Part shown: positions 25,502-39,450 of the stretch, piece by piece
How positions within the stretch are numbered: the stretch's first letter is position 1
How the letters are laid out: the number at the start of each line of letters is the position of its first letter
Assembly (NCBI GenBank): GCA_018907035.1
Contig: JACCIC010000014.1
Span: 1,525,001-1,589,000 of the forward strand
Length of the DNA: 64,000 nt
Direction of reading: 5' to 3'
Source of the DNA: Sycobia sp. Sy_11
Taxonomy: Eukaryota > Arthropoda > Insecta > Hymenoptera > Epichrysomallidae
Translations under genes and position numbers: made by a program
Notes under the pieces: model-generated
Seen by the model: only the letters and a program-made list of their open reading frames with translations
What the model was told of the DNA's origin: nothing
Database searches by the model: none

Positions 25502-25740
25502 AGGTGGGGATTGGCGCAAAAGTTATTTCACGAACAATTTTATGCTGAAAATTTTTCGTGCATCATGCATTATTGAGATAATAAAATATTATTAATGATT
25601 GGAATAATAAATTTATTATACAATACTATTAATTTTCATTATAAAGGATCATTAGAAGCTCGAACAATTAGATTGCCTCGAGACGTGGATGAAAACAAAA
25701 TTATTGAAGTGGCTGTTTTAACGCATTGAATTTTTATAAA
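25502..25740 (+). promoter_or_regulatory. Gene C 5' flank and TATA box, homologous to gene B 5' flank
   Basis: This flank carries GTGGGGATTGGCGCAA at about 25504-25519, GGAATAATAAATTTATTAT from 25601, and ATAAAGGATCATTAGA with CGAACAATTAG and CTCGAGACGT between 25641 and 25687. All have counterparts in order upstream of gene B. A separate TATAAA lies at 25735-25740, 61 bases before the ATG. Confidence 0.5.
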
Positions 25741-25795
25741 ATATACTGCACCAAATTATTAAAAGTACCCGACCTTCGTTATTTACAGAAAAACC

Positions 25796-28136
25796 ATGAA
25801 GTTCGTTATCTTGTTGTGCTGCATCACTTTTAGCTTGGTAAGTATAAAAGAGATTTTTTTCTTTCCAAACGATAAAACCAAATTAATAAATATTGTTATC
25901 GGCCGTCCAGTCCTTTTAACAAACTAAGATAATTATAACGGGGGATCACACTGCTCTTACGGCTAATTATCCTCGTAGAATTTGAAATCTAAAAGTTACA
26001 ATTGATTTTGTTGGCGAAGGAAAATCTGACTGCCCACTTTACAGAAACTTACGGTATTTTCAAACTCCGACGTTTGGAGCTGCTCTGGCTTCCTTCACCG
26101 ACTGTATAACCGATAAAATTATTTATTAATCCACTTTCATTCGGACGACGTAAGCAAGAATTCATAATTTTGGAGAAACTAAATGAAGAAATATTATTAA
26201 AAAATGAATATATATTATTATAACAATGAATATAAAAATGATGCGAAGACATGAATATAAAAATGAACGCAAAATGAACAAATATTATTAAAAACTTAGT
26301 GAACAATGAATTATTTTAATTTTATTATTATATTTAAAAAAAAAAGAAAACTCGTTGGAATAAACCAATAATGGGTGTCTCTTCTATATACATATAAATT
26401 CCTATACATACATATATACATACTAGAATCTCATATATAGACGAAGGAGGACAATATAAAGCAGAGTCTTTTACATATGAAACCATTTTTTTTATTGTAT
26501 CCTTCTGTATTACTGTAACACACTTTCTGGCCTTCGGAACGATTCAGAAGGATCAATTCTACGTCCTCATTATATATACACATACATTTCTCTATTGCTT
26601 ATTCTTTTTTTTATATACTCTGTAAAGATAATAATTCGCTAGCCGCATTTCATAATTATTATAACTGAATTAAGCTTATTGATTCTCAACAAAACTAATA
26701 TTATCGAAATTAAAACAATTGACTATATTAATTCACTGTTGAAACTATTAAATATCTGATTCCATAATAAACAGAACAGATAATCTAAATTTTGTATAAT
26801 AAATTTAATTATTTTAAAGTTAACATTTTAAATATAATATAATTAATTATCGGTCAAAAAAATGTGATGTAAAAATTATATTAAAAATAAAAATTGTAAA
26901 TGAAAATAGAAGAACGTTTGATTATAAAATTAATAGTTTCGTTATCTTATAGTTTATACTTTTGTTATTTAAGAACTTTCTTTTATATTATTCCGAGACC
27001 TTTTTTTTTAAACATTTATCAATTTACCTGATTTTCTCGAACCACATCATTTTGAATTTATTAAAGGCTATTTCGCATTTTATAATTTTCACATGCTCTA
27101 GATTAGTTAATATCAGGATAAACGATATTAAGAAGATGATAACGTTTTATATCAAGATATGCATTCGCCGCGAGATTATAGCATTTTCCACGATATGCAG
27201 GAATTTTACGAAAACATTGAATTATCTTTTGCACTAAAATAATAAACTCTGTCGTTTTATCCGAGCAAAATAATCAAATAAAATTCATATATATATATAT
27301 ATATTCGAATCTATGGATATTTTCAATTTTCTTTATTTCTCCGCTTCCCGATTGACAAACTTACACGTAATAATGCTCAATCACGATAACAATAAATTTA
27401 AATTATATAACTTTCTTGCATTTTGAGGATTAACGAAAGTATAACGCTTCATTGCATCGTTTATCTTGTAATATTGCAATGCCGATTGAAATTTTTAACT
27501 ATTTTCAAATTGATTGCATTATTTCGGAATAATTTTGCAGTTATCTAACCCTCATTGCGCCGATGTTAGCATATTATTGAGTATAAACGAATATATTATA
27601 TGATTCAATGTGGTCGATTAAAGTTTCCCGTTAAAAAGTTCCGTAAATATTAATTCTATTTTGCAGGTGAGTCAAACGACTCTGGTCACAGCTCAATATC
27701 AAAATCCGGCACCTGCAGGCCCTGCCGAAGAAGGTACTGGTTCGTCAATCAAAAATCAAGTTAAGAAAATCTTCCAAAAATTGAAATTCAGCGTCGATGA
27801 TGACGATGCTACTGCTAAGGAGACCGTTGATGAAAATTTGAAAAAGGCAAGCTATCATAAGTTCCATATAAAATTATAAAAATGCGAGAGCAACGCGATA
27901 TTCTTTTATCATTTGTCCATTTATAGATTGCAAATGACAGAATTCTTGACAAAATAATTTGAAATCTTAAGAACGAGAAATACCCGTTGAAATAAATAAA
28001 ATTAAAGAAAGTTAATTGATTACGTTAGAGGAAATTAAATATCAATCACACGATATAGCTTTATTTCCTAAAGCTTTTTCAAACTTTGGCTGATGATATT
28101 GTATTAATTACACGAACAAAAAATATAAGTACGAGT

Positions 28137-28188
<52 letters not shown>

Positions 28189-28211
28189 AGTTATTATATA
28201 TAGTTTATTAG

Positions 28212-28262
<51 letters not shown>

Positions 28263-29761
28263 CTCGTACAGTTGTGACTTTGGACAAATAATAAATATTA
28301 ATAAACAAAATCTATTGCGTTAACTAGATAAGAAATAAATGTAATGTAAATAAATGTAATTTTTGCGTTTTATTTTTCTATTGATATAACTAACGTAACT
28401 TATTACACAACTATGTATTTCAAACTCGTGACACGTGGCGAGTTGTTTATTCCTACATAAATAAATTTTTAGATTTTTAACGAACTTTACGTTAAACTTG
28501 CTAACTGAACACTATATATATAGATGAGTGGGATTATATTATTTTTCAGTATGTAAATGATTTCGTTCTTAACATAAGAATTTCTACTGAAACCGATTTC
28601 AATGTTTATCAAAGTGCACTGAATATTTATAAATATCAATATTGCGAAAGTGAAATATTAATGACATATTAGTCTTTGTAATTGGTTTCTGTTACGAAAA
28701 CTATTCAATGAGAAAATTAAGCAATTAGATATTATATAACCGAAAAATTATATACTCAATACTCGTGAGCAATATATTAAATCATCTAAGATTATTTGCA
28801 TGAGTTTGGTTTTATTTAAATGGATAGCGTTTAAAAATCAGGTATTACTTTCAATTCGCGCTAATACTATTATCAGTATTATCTTATTGTTGGGATATGA
28901 TCGATAATATTTCATATTATGAAAATTCTTTTACCTATATTGAGCAGCTTTAATAATAATTCATTACGAATATGTTAATAACATTTCTTTTAATAAAATA
29001 CATAAATTATTTTTCATCTCTTTTAAAAGATTTATGACCAACGTTCTTGAAATATTGTAAACTTCTATACTTTTTTGTATCTATTTTGGTACGGCTAATC
29101 TTACTAGAAATACATAGTCATGTTAACGATTACTGTTGTATAATTAACTATTAAAAATTTTATTTATACATTTTTTATACAGGTAAACGATGCAGTGGAG
29201 GATATGGCAAAAGAGGCAAATAGCAGTAAAGTTTTGGAATGTAAGTCTTTGACTGCACGAGTAGCTGAAGAAGTATCTGCTATACTCAAAAAAGGTAAAA
29301 GCTGTATCTTTGACAAGCTGCACTTTTGCAAGTCTCTGACTGACAATGCTACCGAAAAGGTTAAAGACATCATGACCGATTTTATGTCGCTTAAAGATAA
29401 GTACGAAGTTTGTTTCAAGAATGCCGATGGCATTGCAGATACCGTCGTTGCCAGTGGCTGCCTTGCCAAGGTGGGTTGAGTTTTTAATTAGATTAAACTT
29501 AAAAAAAAAAACCCGAGGAAGTTATTCAGCGAGGTATTTGCTTTATTTTTACAGACCGGATTAGAGACGGTTGGTTCGATTAAAAACAAAGTTCCGCCTC
29601 TTAACACCGTCATTAGCGAACTAAGCAATGCGATCGATGGTTTAACTGCGCATTTAAAAGCCTGCACATCCACGACTTTGTCGGAGCTCAAGCAACAAGG
29701 GAAAGATACCTTGAAAAATGTCAAGACGTGCATTACCAAAGTGTTCGATTTTGTCGGATAG
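25796..29761 (+). CDS. Gene C: secreted cysteine-rich helical protein (238 aa, 4 exons)
   Basis: Exons are 25796-25837, 27667-27846, 29183-29470 and 29555-29761, all phase 0, giving 238 residues. The signal peptide begins MKFVILLCCITFSL and continues into exon 2, which then has a Pro/Gly/Ala linker and a Lys/Asp-rich helix. Exon 2 ends with a GC donor (AAG then GCAAGC), as in gene B. Exons 3-4 carry the family cysteines at 94, 115, 151, 167, 207 and 229, plus an extra unpaired cysteine at 123. The last spacing is 21 rather than 22. Sequons N-S-S and N-A-T are in exon 3. The other introns are GT-AG. A TATAAA box is at 25735 and AATAAA is at 29806, 45 bases after the stop. The exons are much less GC-rich than those of A and D. 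Probably extracellular; function unknown. Confidence 0.83.
27847..29182 (+). other. GC-AG intron 2 of gene C
   Basis: The intron starts GCAAGC after AAG and ends TTTTTTATACAG. Using it keeps the phase-0 junction seen at the same place in A, B and D. Without splicing, translation would stop at 27879. The intron contains two (TA)n tracts at 28142-28184 and 28215-28259. Confidence 0.65.
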
Positions 29762-29805
29762 ATAATTCATATTTGCTTTATTGGAATTATTTTTTGAACA
29801 TTATG

Positions 29806-29811
29806 AATAAA
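29806..29811 (+). terminator. Poly(A) signal of gene C
   Basis: Canonical AATAAA 45 bases after the stop codon. Confidence 0.6.
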
Positions 29812-29814
29812 AAA

Positions 29815-32800
29815 TATATGCATAGATTCTAATACTGTCACTTAATCTGTTTTATTAATCGAAAAATTCTAAAGAAAGCTTTCACAAAATTTAGTTGCGA
29901 TCGGTTCTGATAATTTCTCTTGTGGATAATTATAAATATACTGTAGCTGATCAATGAGAAATTTACATTATAGAATAGCTCCAATGTAAATTATTTTCAA
30001 GACAAGAAATCGATATTATTACAGTTAATTAATAGTTAAATTAAAGCGTAAAGAGCAAATAATTTAATTTATATTATTTTTTTATTAAGGTATAAACGCA
30101 ATTATTACTTCAAATGGGCAGTCAGGCATAATGATCCTGAGACAATGATTGAAGCACCGTAATAAAATCGAAACTTACGATCAAATTCGAATAGTTATTT
30201 ATGGTAAATGATCGAACTTGAAGCCGAAGAAAAATGTACTTTTTGAATTACGCGTTCGAACAGCCAACTTTTGAAATGGCGTTCATCTTCGGTCCCCGTC
30301 CTCTGTTTATGGCCAGTTCCGACTGAATTTGACTACGTATTTAACTGCCAGGCTTAACTGCTTACCCATCGCATAGTACTTGGAAGAGTAAATGGAATCC
30401 GTCGGCTCTCATTGCATTGTAAAATCGGTACGCGGTATGAAGAAGCTCGCCGACTTGGAATCGCAGGATCGATCTTATCTTTATGATGGGCTCCCATAAA
30501 ACGGCCAGCGCTCGAGTGATTTATCGGGAAAAGTTCTCGAGTAGACTGGAGAATAATATCGATTCGACCTTCCTGGGGAGTCTTGCTTAGCATCGTCGGT
30601 GAAACCATAGCTTAGTATATATAGATTACACACCCTTGCATTTAACATAAGACGTGAACTTAGTCCTCGACGTTAAAGTCTTTATGATTGCTTCGACTAT
30701 AATCATCTAGGCACTATAGGCACCTAGTTCTTCAACTTTATCACTGAAAGTATACCACTATGTTACTTCTCGTTTCTTTTGAATTCCTTAGCTTCCCTGA
30801 TTTGATACTCAAAGTTATCAGTACATGCTTTATATATAAACCACTGCAATATTCTTTCAAATTTTTAATCATATTGGAAATACAAATATTATGGAAGCAT
30901 CTACTGACATAATCAACTAGCAGCTACCGAACGTACTCTTAATAAACTTTTTTAAATGTACCACGTATTATGTGTATATAGCGGTTCAATTTTTTGCTTA
31001 ACAAAGTTTAAGAGTGGTTTTTTGTCGCACAACTTTTCACTGATGAAGCAATTTAAGCAGACTGGTAAATACCATGACATACCATTTATTGCTCGTAAAC
31101 AAATATTCATACAAATTTTTTTTCTTTTTTTTTTTATCAAGTTTTAAAATGCTGCTTTTATCATGGCAGAGTCAATATTTGAAACTTTATGGAAGCTAAT
31201 TGCAACTTTATAGATATATTCATCTTTATGTGTAAATTTTTTTTTATCTTCCAGCCCAGTTTGTATTTTAATGCATGTTTCGATACCACGTTTACGTATT
31301 TTAACTTTTATCTTACAGTTATACGAGCAAGAGGCTATCATCGTGTTTGATGTGAAATATTCTTATCTCTTTGATTTTTTCGGTATTAATCGTGTCTTTT
31401 ACTACCTTGCAAATTATAAGTGAATATAGGTGTCGCCGTTTCGTTTCTGTCCTGTACTTATCTTCTTTATCTAATTCTAAACTCGATGCTGTAGCTACAG
31501 TCTTGCATTTTAACCGATTAATTACCCACAGGTGGCACGAAAACTATTTTTACCAACGTAGCTCTCAAATGACACAACCATGTATTGTCTTAAACGCATT
31601 AATGATTAAATAAATACGTTTACTATTTAAATTGCTGGTAATAAATAGCATTTCAAGCTCGTAGAAATGGTGCTGCTGTTCCTCGACCATAGTTTATGTA
31701 CTAAAATATGCGATTAATTGCAATTTCCATTTCCACTGCTTTTGCAAGTGGACGTTGACAAGTTCTCATTTACTCCCGTCGATATGTAGTTCAGTTTCAG
31801 CACCTATTTGTACAGCTCAAGCAGAGGTTTCGAAACTAATAGTTTTGCCGTTCCAAAGGCTCATTCTTGTTATACGACCTACATGAACCACTGATTCATT
31901 TTTCTTTAGAATCATAAACAGTTTTGTTTAATCGCAAGATATTTAATAAATTTTTAAAAATATCTAGAAAGACCTATAAATTATTGTATCGTAAATAGAA
32001 GTTAAATATAAGGTGAATATAAGTTAAATATATATTAAAAGCATATCACACGATATTAAGACTTTGGAAGCACTTCAACAATGTTAAGACTTGATATCAA
32101 ATTTCAATAATTATTTATCAAAATGAAACAGATTTTCTTATTGTTATTGATCGACGAGTTCTATCTTCTGTTTATGAACAGGGTTTGCTATATTTAGCGA
32201 CTGGAAATTGAAACTTCAACCAATCAAGTAAGTCAAATATAGGTAAATCTTGTGAGAATCTACTCTAAACGTGGACCTAAATAAGGAAAATTTATACACA
32301 AACTTTTACTGAATTTATTGTTGCTCTAATCAATACATTTATACCAGAATTAAGGTAATTGACAAAGCTTAACGGTACCCATCGCGGTCACTAATTGGAT
32401 GGACGACCATCTGGATATTTTAACTACGTGAATATTTCACTTAATATCTTTAACGTCCAAAAATGTGTACGGGAGATGTGAGACTAACAAATTTGGTATT
32501 CAAGCTTGCATAACATGACATGGAAATCTAATATGAACAAAACAGTACTGATATGCAGACCAGTCCGGAGCGCGGTTTTTTGAATCAGCTTTTATACCAC
32601 TGGCTTTATACCATTTGGACATATATGACTATACACGTAACTTTGTACTACCACTTTATACTTTTATACCATTTGGCCATATATGTCTATACACGTAACT
32701 TTGGACGAAACATGTGATTTAATATTATTAAGCAAAGTTAGGTAAAAGATAATGAACGTTTGTAAAGGAATTCGAAAGAAAGATAGTGGCGGATATGCGC

Positions 32801-33462
32801 TTGGCCACCAGGTTGTATGCAAACTAGAAAAAGATTATTTCGTTCTTGGATTTGTTTACAAATAACAATTCATTAGTATCTACTGTACCTTTATATTCTT
32901 TTACCAGACGGATCATTTTCATCTTTTTTTTTTGCTGGATATCCTGTCTTGGTCAACATTCTTATAGACATATAAACTATGTTAACTAATTGATTTAGAT
33001 ATATTAATAAATAAATGTCTTTCAGATATAATACCATGTGTTGTTTCGATTTAAGGTAAAAATTACCGATAATAAATACACGTTCGTGCAGTGATTTTTA
33101 AAAAAGTTATCCAATAAATATTTTTTTTCATACAAATTATGTACTATTCTATTATAATATTAAAAACATTTTGAGGATAAACAAGAGTTCGATCATTTTC
33201 GTTCCTTGTCATTTATGCATGAAAAATTTACCTATTTTGCGACCGCGCTTGCAAGGAAATTACATCGTAAAAAATCCTTATTTAAAATGCAATAATTCTT
33301 GCTTATGTGCATGTTTTTTTTTTATTAAAACGTTACCACTCTCTGCACTTTCAACATAGATCTAAAGCGCGATATATATTTTTATTTTATCTTTTATCTC
33401 GATCTGCTTACGTTGCATGGCTTACCTCTAAGTAAACGGACAAATCTGTGCACCCTTCGTAT

Positions 33463-33495
<33 letters not shown>

Positions 33496-35100
33496 TTACA
33501 TGTGGGCTAAAACAGGCAGCGCCCATTGTCGATCAATACGAAAATCACGCGGCGGCCTCCTTCAGCCTTGGCAGACCTCGTATTTTCGTTCCTTCTCCCT
33601 TGCTTCCTTTCCTTTCTTTACCTCCTTGTATATTACCTTTTGTAGACTCATTCATCCTTTCACTTATTCTCACATACTACAGTAGCTCTCTACTTTTTTT
33701 TCACATCCACGTCATTCCACATTCGCGATTTGCGCTCTAACATTTCACTTTTTACGTTATTGATTGTCCTTGTAATTGTAATTATATATTATTACATTAG
33801 ACGTACGGGTATACATAGGTTTTCATTCTTTATCACGGATTATTGTCTAGGAGTATATGCTTTAAATACGATTTTAAAATTCACTAATACTTGGGCAGTT
33901 TCCCTAAATTTGAATATTATTTTCTAAAAACTGTTAAGTCATTTTCTGAGGTATTTACAATTTTTAAAATCCAATTATCATCTACTGTAAGCATTTTAAA
34001 AATGCACCGATTACTAAAACAGCTGTAAGGAAACAATTACAAAATTTTGTGAAACTTTTCAAGAGTTATTAATCATATTCTAAGTACACTATTAATATTA
34101 ATTATTCATCGTGTTTTACCATGCCGATATCTGATATCTTACTACTGCATGAAAGTGAATAAATAAATCTGTGTATTATAATGAATTTACGATATACATT
34201 GCGGAGTGATTAATTCATTAGATTGAGTGTATTATGTTCCTTTTGTATTAACATCAATAGCCTCTGCATGACAAACAATCGAGAGAATTCAATTTAAATG
34301 TTCATATATAATTAAACGAATTTTGCATTAAACGATTTATTTTAGGATGTCATTTCAATGTATTGTTGAACTAAATATTCAACTATTATTAAACTGAAAT
34401 TGAATCAATCGAGATGACAGATTATTACGATCAGGTCCTATAAAGTCATTACGAGGTTACAATATACAGCAAGCTTTCAGAAAAAAATCTTTTTATCAAA
34501 ATAACAATAAATTTACGAAAAATTAATCTAATCTCATTATTTAAAATCCATAATTATATTCATATCAGCTATTTTTTTCGCAGTCCCGAACCATAATATG
34601 TTGGATTTAACATTGCTCAATTTAACTAGTAGAATATGATTTGTAGAATCAAAAAGTATATTAAAGCAAAAATTAAATTTTGAAAAAATCGATCACACTT
34701 GCGAAGACAATATCTACCGTATTTGTTAGCAAAACGATAGCTGTGTCAATCTCAGGTATACTATATTCTACGATAAACCAATTTTATTGTAATAGTTATA
34801 ATATAAATTTATACTACTTGATTTCAATAAGTATAAAATAAAAAAAATTCTACCCTTGTATCAATAATAATTATTAAGACAATTATTATAAATTATTATT
34901 CAAAACAATAGGGTTCACTCATTATATCCCATGATCATATTAAATCAGTATATTTTTACAATTTTTAGACAAGTGCACGTAATTATTCATTCAAATTCTT
35001 TAATTAATTCATCGAGAATTTCATCCCTCAATTCGTTAACATGTGTTAGTCTTTAAAACTTCTTTCAAAACATGCCAATTCGAAGTTACAGAATTCTGCA
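29815..35100. other. Gap between C and D, first part
   Basis: No supported gene. A GC-richer patch at about 30240-30620 has an unrecognised 84-codon minus frame. A 41-base direct repeat (32605-32645 and 32663-32703) and an (ATAC)n tract near 33463-33487 are present. Confidence 0.55.
32605..32703. repeat. 41-base direct repeat, period 58
   Basis: 32605-32645 recurs at 32663-32703 with two differences; both copies contain CTATACACGTAACTTTG. Confidence 0.8.
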
Positions 35101-35148
35101 GCTAGATTCTTACTCTCTTATTTACTTAGTAAACTGGGCCACACTCAT

Positions 35149-35151
<3 letters not shown>

Positions 35152-35196
<45 letters not shown>
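35152..35196. repeat. (TA)n microsatellite
   Basis: Uninterrupted TA run. Confidence 0.95.
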
Positions 35197-35198
<2 letters not shown>

Positions 35199-35817
35199 CG
35201 ACTGTGCCAACAAAACTGGCGACAAAGGGTCGTGTAACGTAACGATCTGCTGGCTAACACGGCAAAAACTGTATAATCCCAGCAATAGAAGCATCTCGGC
35301 GCCGTTTCCCACGCGAATCTCCCTTGCCTCTCGAGAAAATCGATCCTGGTCATTCGTGCGATTATGTATTCTATATGCGAGCGTCGCGCGAGCATACGCG
35401 CAACTCTGCATCGGTTCAGCGTCGGCCGCAGCTTTGAAAAAACGCATCGCTATTTTATGGGATTTTTCAAAAGTGCGCCGAGTCGCTCTTACGAATGTCT
35501 GGAATATTTCAGGTCATTTGATCGTCTAGTAATGGGCCGACAGTCACAGAATTGTAACGATAAGTGTATTTCTATAAGTCAAAGAGGAAAATAACTTAAC
35601 GGAAGATTCAAGGTTGGGAAGGACTTTAAAAGCCTTACGTGATTATTTTAAGGGATGAGCGACAACAGCGTCGGTTCATCAAAAGCACGTACGGCAATGT
35701 CTTTGGTCCGTACATAGTAGAGAGCTGAACTTTTGCCAAACAGCAGACATAAGCTGTGTCTTTAACGCACACGTAAAAAGCGACGTGCGAAGTTAAAACT
35801 AGTTAAAGGGGATAACT

Positions 35818-36287
35818 CTACTGCAGAGTTATTTTTTCCGAACCCATGCAAAATAACGAATCATCTCGCTGTGCACAGCGACGGGCAAGTGTCTGAAAAT
35901 GGCCAAGGACACTTGCCCAGAAGTGGGCACGAGGCTTCGAGATATCCGAAACTTCAGTGATCTTCTCGACGCTGCTCAACAGGGAACGCGACCAGGGATG
36001 GACGAAAAACACGATCGTGTATTTGCTCGCGGGAAATCCCGGCTGGGCTTGGGAGAGGGGGCCCAGTAAAATCGAGGCAAAAAAGCTCAGCATTGTATAG
36101 CGCGGGTAATTGTACCGGTAACCATTCGCCTGCCAATAATTCGAAGCGACGATGAAACCACTGCTGTCGAGGAAGCACGTTTTGTCCAGCGCACCGCTTA
36201 AACAATCGATAAATATATTCGTGTCTGGGGATGCTTCGCAAAGAATGCGCCTCGGTACCTTGCACCTGTTTACTGAGAATCTGTATA
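35818..36287 (-). CDS. Weak candidate exon, function unknown
   Basis: On the minus strand a frame of about 156 codons is open from an acceptor-like site (poly-T then AAACAG, exon start at 36287) to a TAG at 35818. The region is GC-richer than its flanks. The translation includes spaced cysteines and a hydrophobic-polar pattern (for example TCFLDSSGFIVAS). That segment faintly recalls the Cache-type region of calcium-channel alpha2-delta proteins, but this is only an impression. No upstream exon or promoter was found, and a second overlapping minus frame is also open, so it may be a pseudogene or chance. Confidence 0.25.
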
Positions 36288-36629
36288 CTGTTTAAAAAAA
36301 AAAAAAAAAGTATATTAAATTTACGATACATGTGTTGGAAGCTAATTTCATAAACGTAAACCTATTCATATTCATTGAAAACTAAAAATTCGTTCGCTTT
36401 GCATTGAATTTAATGCAATACGCGTTCAAGAATTTTTTCATTCGCACGTGCATGAATTTTCAGTTTTCAGCGAAACTCAATTACATTACAGGTTTTATAA
36501 AAATAAATTCCAGTACACGTACATTAAATTTAATGAAAGCAGTGGATATTTTATTTCATCGATTAATGGAAATTTTCATCGTGAAATCATGAAAATTTAC
36601 TGCGCTGTTCTAAATTTTACTATGTATGT

Positions 36630-36631
<2 letters not shown>

Positions 36632-36678
<47 letters not shown>
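36632..36678. repeat. (TA)n microsatellite
   Basis: Uninterrupted TA run. Confidence 0.95.
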
Positions 36679-36681
<3 letters not shown>

Positions 36682-38303
36682 GTTATTATGATGCGAATTT
36701 TTACTTTTAAATCTAATGAATTGTATATAGTTATAACCTAACTTACATATTTTTAACGCAATATTACATTGTAAATATATACACGTATGTATGTAAGCCA
36801 TCGAACATATAATCATGTAAAGAATTTTATCCATCGCATATGCTAACTGATGTGATTTTTGCCAGTTCATGTATAGGGCATACACGGAATAACAGGTAGG
36901 CCTCTATCGGCGGGCAATGAAGCCTTTCGTAGAGCTTATGAAATGTATCCTGGATTTAATGCACTGTACATGAAATTTTCATAATTTGCACCTAATTTTT
37001 TTTATCGGAAAGATATTGAATTTTACGGAACTTTTGTTAATTTTACTATACATTGTGCATTAATTTCAGTTCTATAAAAAATATCGAATTGTCATTGACA
37101 GCTGCCAATGAGAATTATGCATTACGTTTGTAATGTTTTTGTTTTTTTTTTCTAACAGTGCAGTTAACGCCGGGATGATCAAAATTAGTGATTATTAACG
37201 CTGATAGATAATGGACATCTTATTGATGTGATTTCTTCGTGTTTCGAAACACGCGTGCAATGAATGCGTATGTAAAGAAACATTTTTTTGCAATAGAATT
37301 TTGGAGAAATTATGCCGTAAACGGCCATGCTAAATAGATCGTATTACATAATTGTTAGTAAAAATCGTCAGTTTGAAAATTTTGACACGCGAAAGATTGA
37401 TTAAAATTAAGCGCAACGTTCGATGCGAATACACTAAATTTTAAAAAAACGTACAGTTATACTTTAGACCCGACCGAGACTGCTCAGTCTCCCTAAGCTT
37501 TGGGCAACGCGCGAACCGTATTTTTTTCCCGAACGAAGCATATATCTTTTCACGGTTCGCGATCACTGGTCGCGGACAGGGTAAACGAAAACCTATTTTG
37601 GACAAAAGGGTCGCCTGCCTGCCGCCCGCGCGTCGTCCGAGGTTAGCTCCTGTGCTTCAAAAAAACTCCGAGAGTATGACGCGCGAACAGCACAGGCCAG
37701 CCGAGACCGGCCTCAAGCCTCTTGATACAGGCTCGACAAATTGCGAAATTTTATATCTCTAAAAGACTAATTTTAATCGAAAATAGCTTAAAGTAAATGT
37801 CCAGCGTATAGTACGTCGTGTATTAAATATAATAAAGTGTTAAATAATAGATTTACGCGAGGGGAGCCGATGAACAAAAATAATAATAAAAAAAAATTTT
37901 TTTTTTTCTGTTATAAGCACAAATTTCCATCGATGAAGCTTATTACGTATATAAAAACTTATATGGCGTCACGTTTCCTGAACAGAGTCTTGGCCGTTAC
38001 GCGGGATACCTTTCTGTTCCTCTCAGGAGACGTAATAATGTTCAGCATCCGTGACAATGCCTGATAATTTCGCAAAATTAGCTGCGAATAATTTTTATTA
38101 AGTTACTATTTTCAAAGAATCAACGTAAGACCTTCGAGCTCTCCGTCAGAGACAAGAGCATGGGAGCCTGGATTACATAATTGAGTCTAATAAACATAAG
38201 TAATTAAACAAAAAAAAAAAAAAATATAGTAGGAACGTATATAATAACACTATAATATGTAGTATAGGTAAGTGTGTAGAATGCATGTGTATAGGTAAAA
38301 AAA

Positions 38304-38306
<3 letters not shown>

Positions 38307-38334
<28 letters not shown>
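38307..38334. repeat. (GT)n microsatellite
   Basis: One of only two sizeable GT/CA runs noticed; the other is imperfect, at about 16228-16254. Confidence 0.95.
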
Positions 38335-38956
38335 ATTTATTTTAAATCGGGACCCAACATTCGAAAATAGGAGAGGAAGCCATTCGACGCTAAATAGCGA
38401 GCGAAGAAGAACTTGAAGAGAAGCCGCTGGGCCTGGTCTTCCTCCCAAAGAGAAGTCGCCGCCATCGATGAAAAGAGCAAAATTTACCCTCTGGACGACG
38501 CCGCCGGCTGCACCGGCACAGATCCAGCTCCCCGGCTCAAAGGCCGAGCACGCCAAAGGCTCGCTCGCGTACGGACTCGCGCGTCGCTCCCCCGCCTCAT
38601 ACGAACAGCGCGATAAAGTCCGGCTCGCGCTACGGATACGGGGTCGCGCCGCGGACTTGTCCCCGGAGTCAGTCGAAGCCGAATTGAGGAGCAGCACTGC
38701 ACAAAGAGACCACGTCCAAGATCCCAGCGACTGAAGCGGCCTGCTCGGCTCCTTGTCGAAATCAGCCAAGTCCCCTCATTCGGCATACAAAACGATGACA
38801 AACAATGTTACTCTCTCTCTTTCTTTCTTTATTCAAAATCATCCTCAAAATCCGCCTTTCGAGGAGAGGATCTAACAAATTCCATATTTCCAACATAGCA
38901 TCTTTTCATTATATATATTATAGTATAATAATTATTATTATATTTATAAATGCGTT

Positions 38957-38962
38957 TATATA

Positions 38963-39021
<59 letters not shown>

Positions 39022-39037
39022 GTATATGTATATATAT
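38957..39037. repeat. (TA)n microsatellite with TATG units
   Basis: TA core with TGTATA units at both ends. Confidence 0.95.
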
Positions 39038-39377
39038 TCAAATATCAATGTTCTCGCTGCAAATAAAGTAAAAACTAATAAAAATTTAATCCGTATATGA
39101 TAATGTTTTAATAACTGGAAAAAAAGTTTAATAATACAAATATTTTAATTGATAGTCAAATATTATATTAAATCCCTAGTTCCTAAATTCCATTTTACCG
39201 TATACTCTTGCTTACCAAAATATTAACTTAGATCATTGCATTTACATGAATCACCAAGAGGTCGTAATAATAGATAAAACTATGGAATTTGAATGATATT
39301 TAACGAAGATGATTCATGTTGATACAGACATTAAAACTATTCCGATTTGAGATCGTATCTAGATACGTTAATCAATG

Positions 39378-39381
<4 letters not shown>

Positions 39382-39447
<66 letters not shown>
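39382..39447. repeat. (TA)n microsatellite
   Basis: Uninterrupted TA run. Confidence 0.95.

Positions 39448-39450
<3 letters not shown>

Noticed and set aside
30354..30608. 84-codon minus-strand frame in a GC-richer patch
   Set aside because: No signal, motif, splice structure or recognisable relative.
35200..35300. Minus-strand ATG followed by a hydrophobic start (MLLLLGLYSF) suggesting a signal peptide
   Set aside because: It runs into the (TA)n tract within about 35 codons and no following exon was found.
38173..38769. 198-codon minus-strand frame, the longest in the window
   Set aside because: It crosses a (GT)n repeat (Thr-His run) and poly-T, and other frames of the same GC-rich island are open too. 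No splice sites, homology or signal peptide support it.
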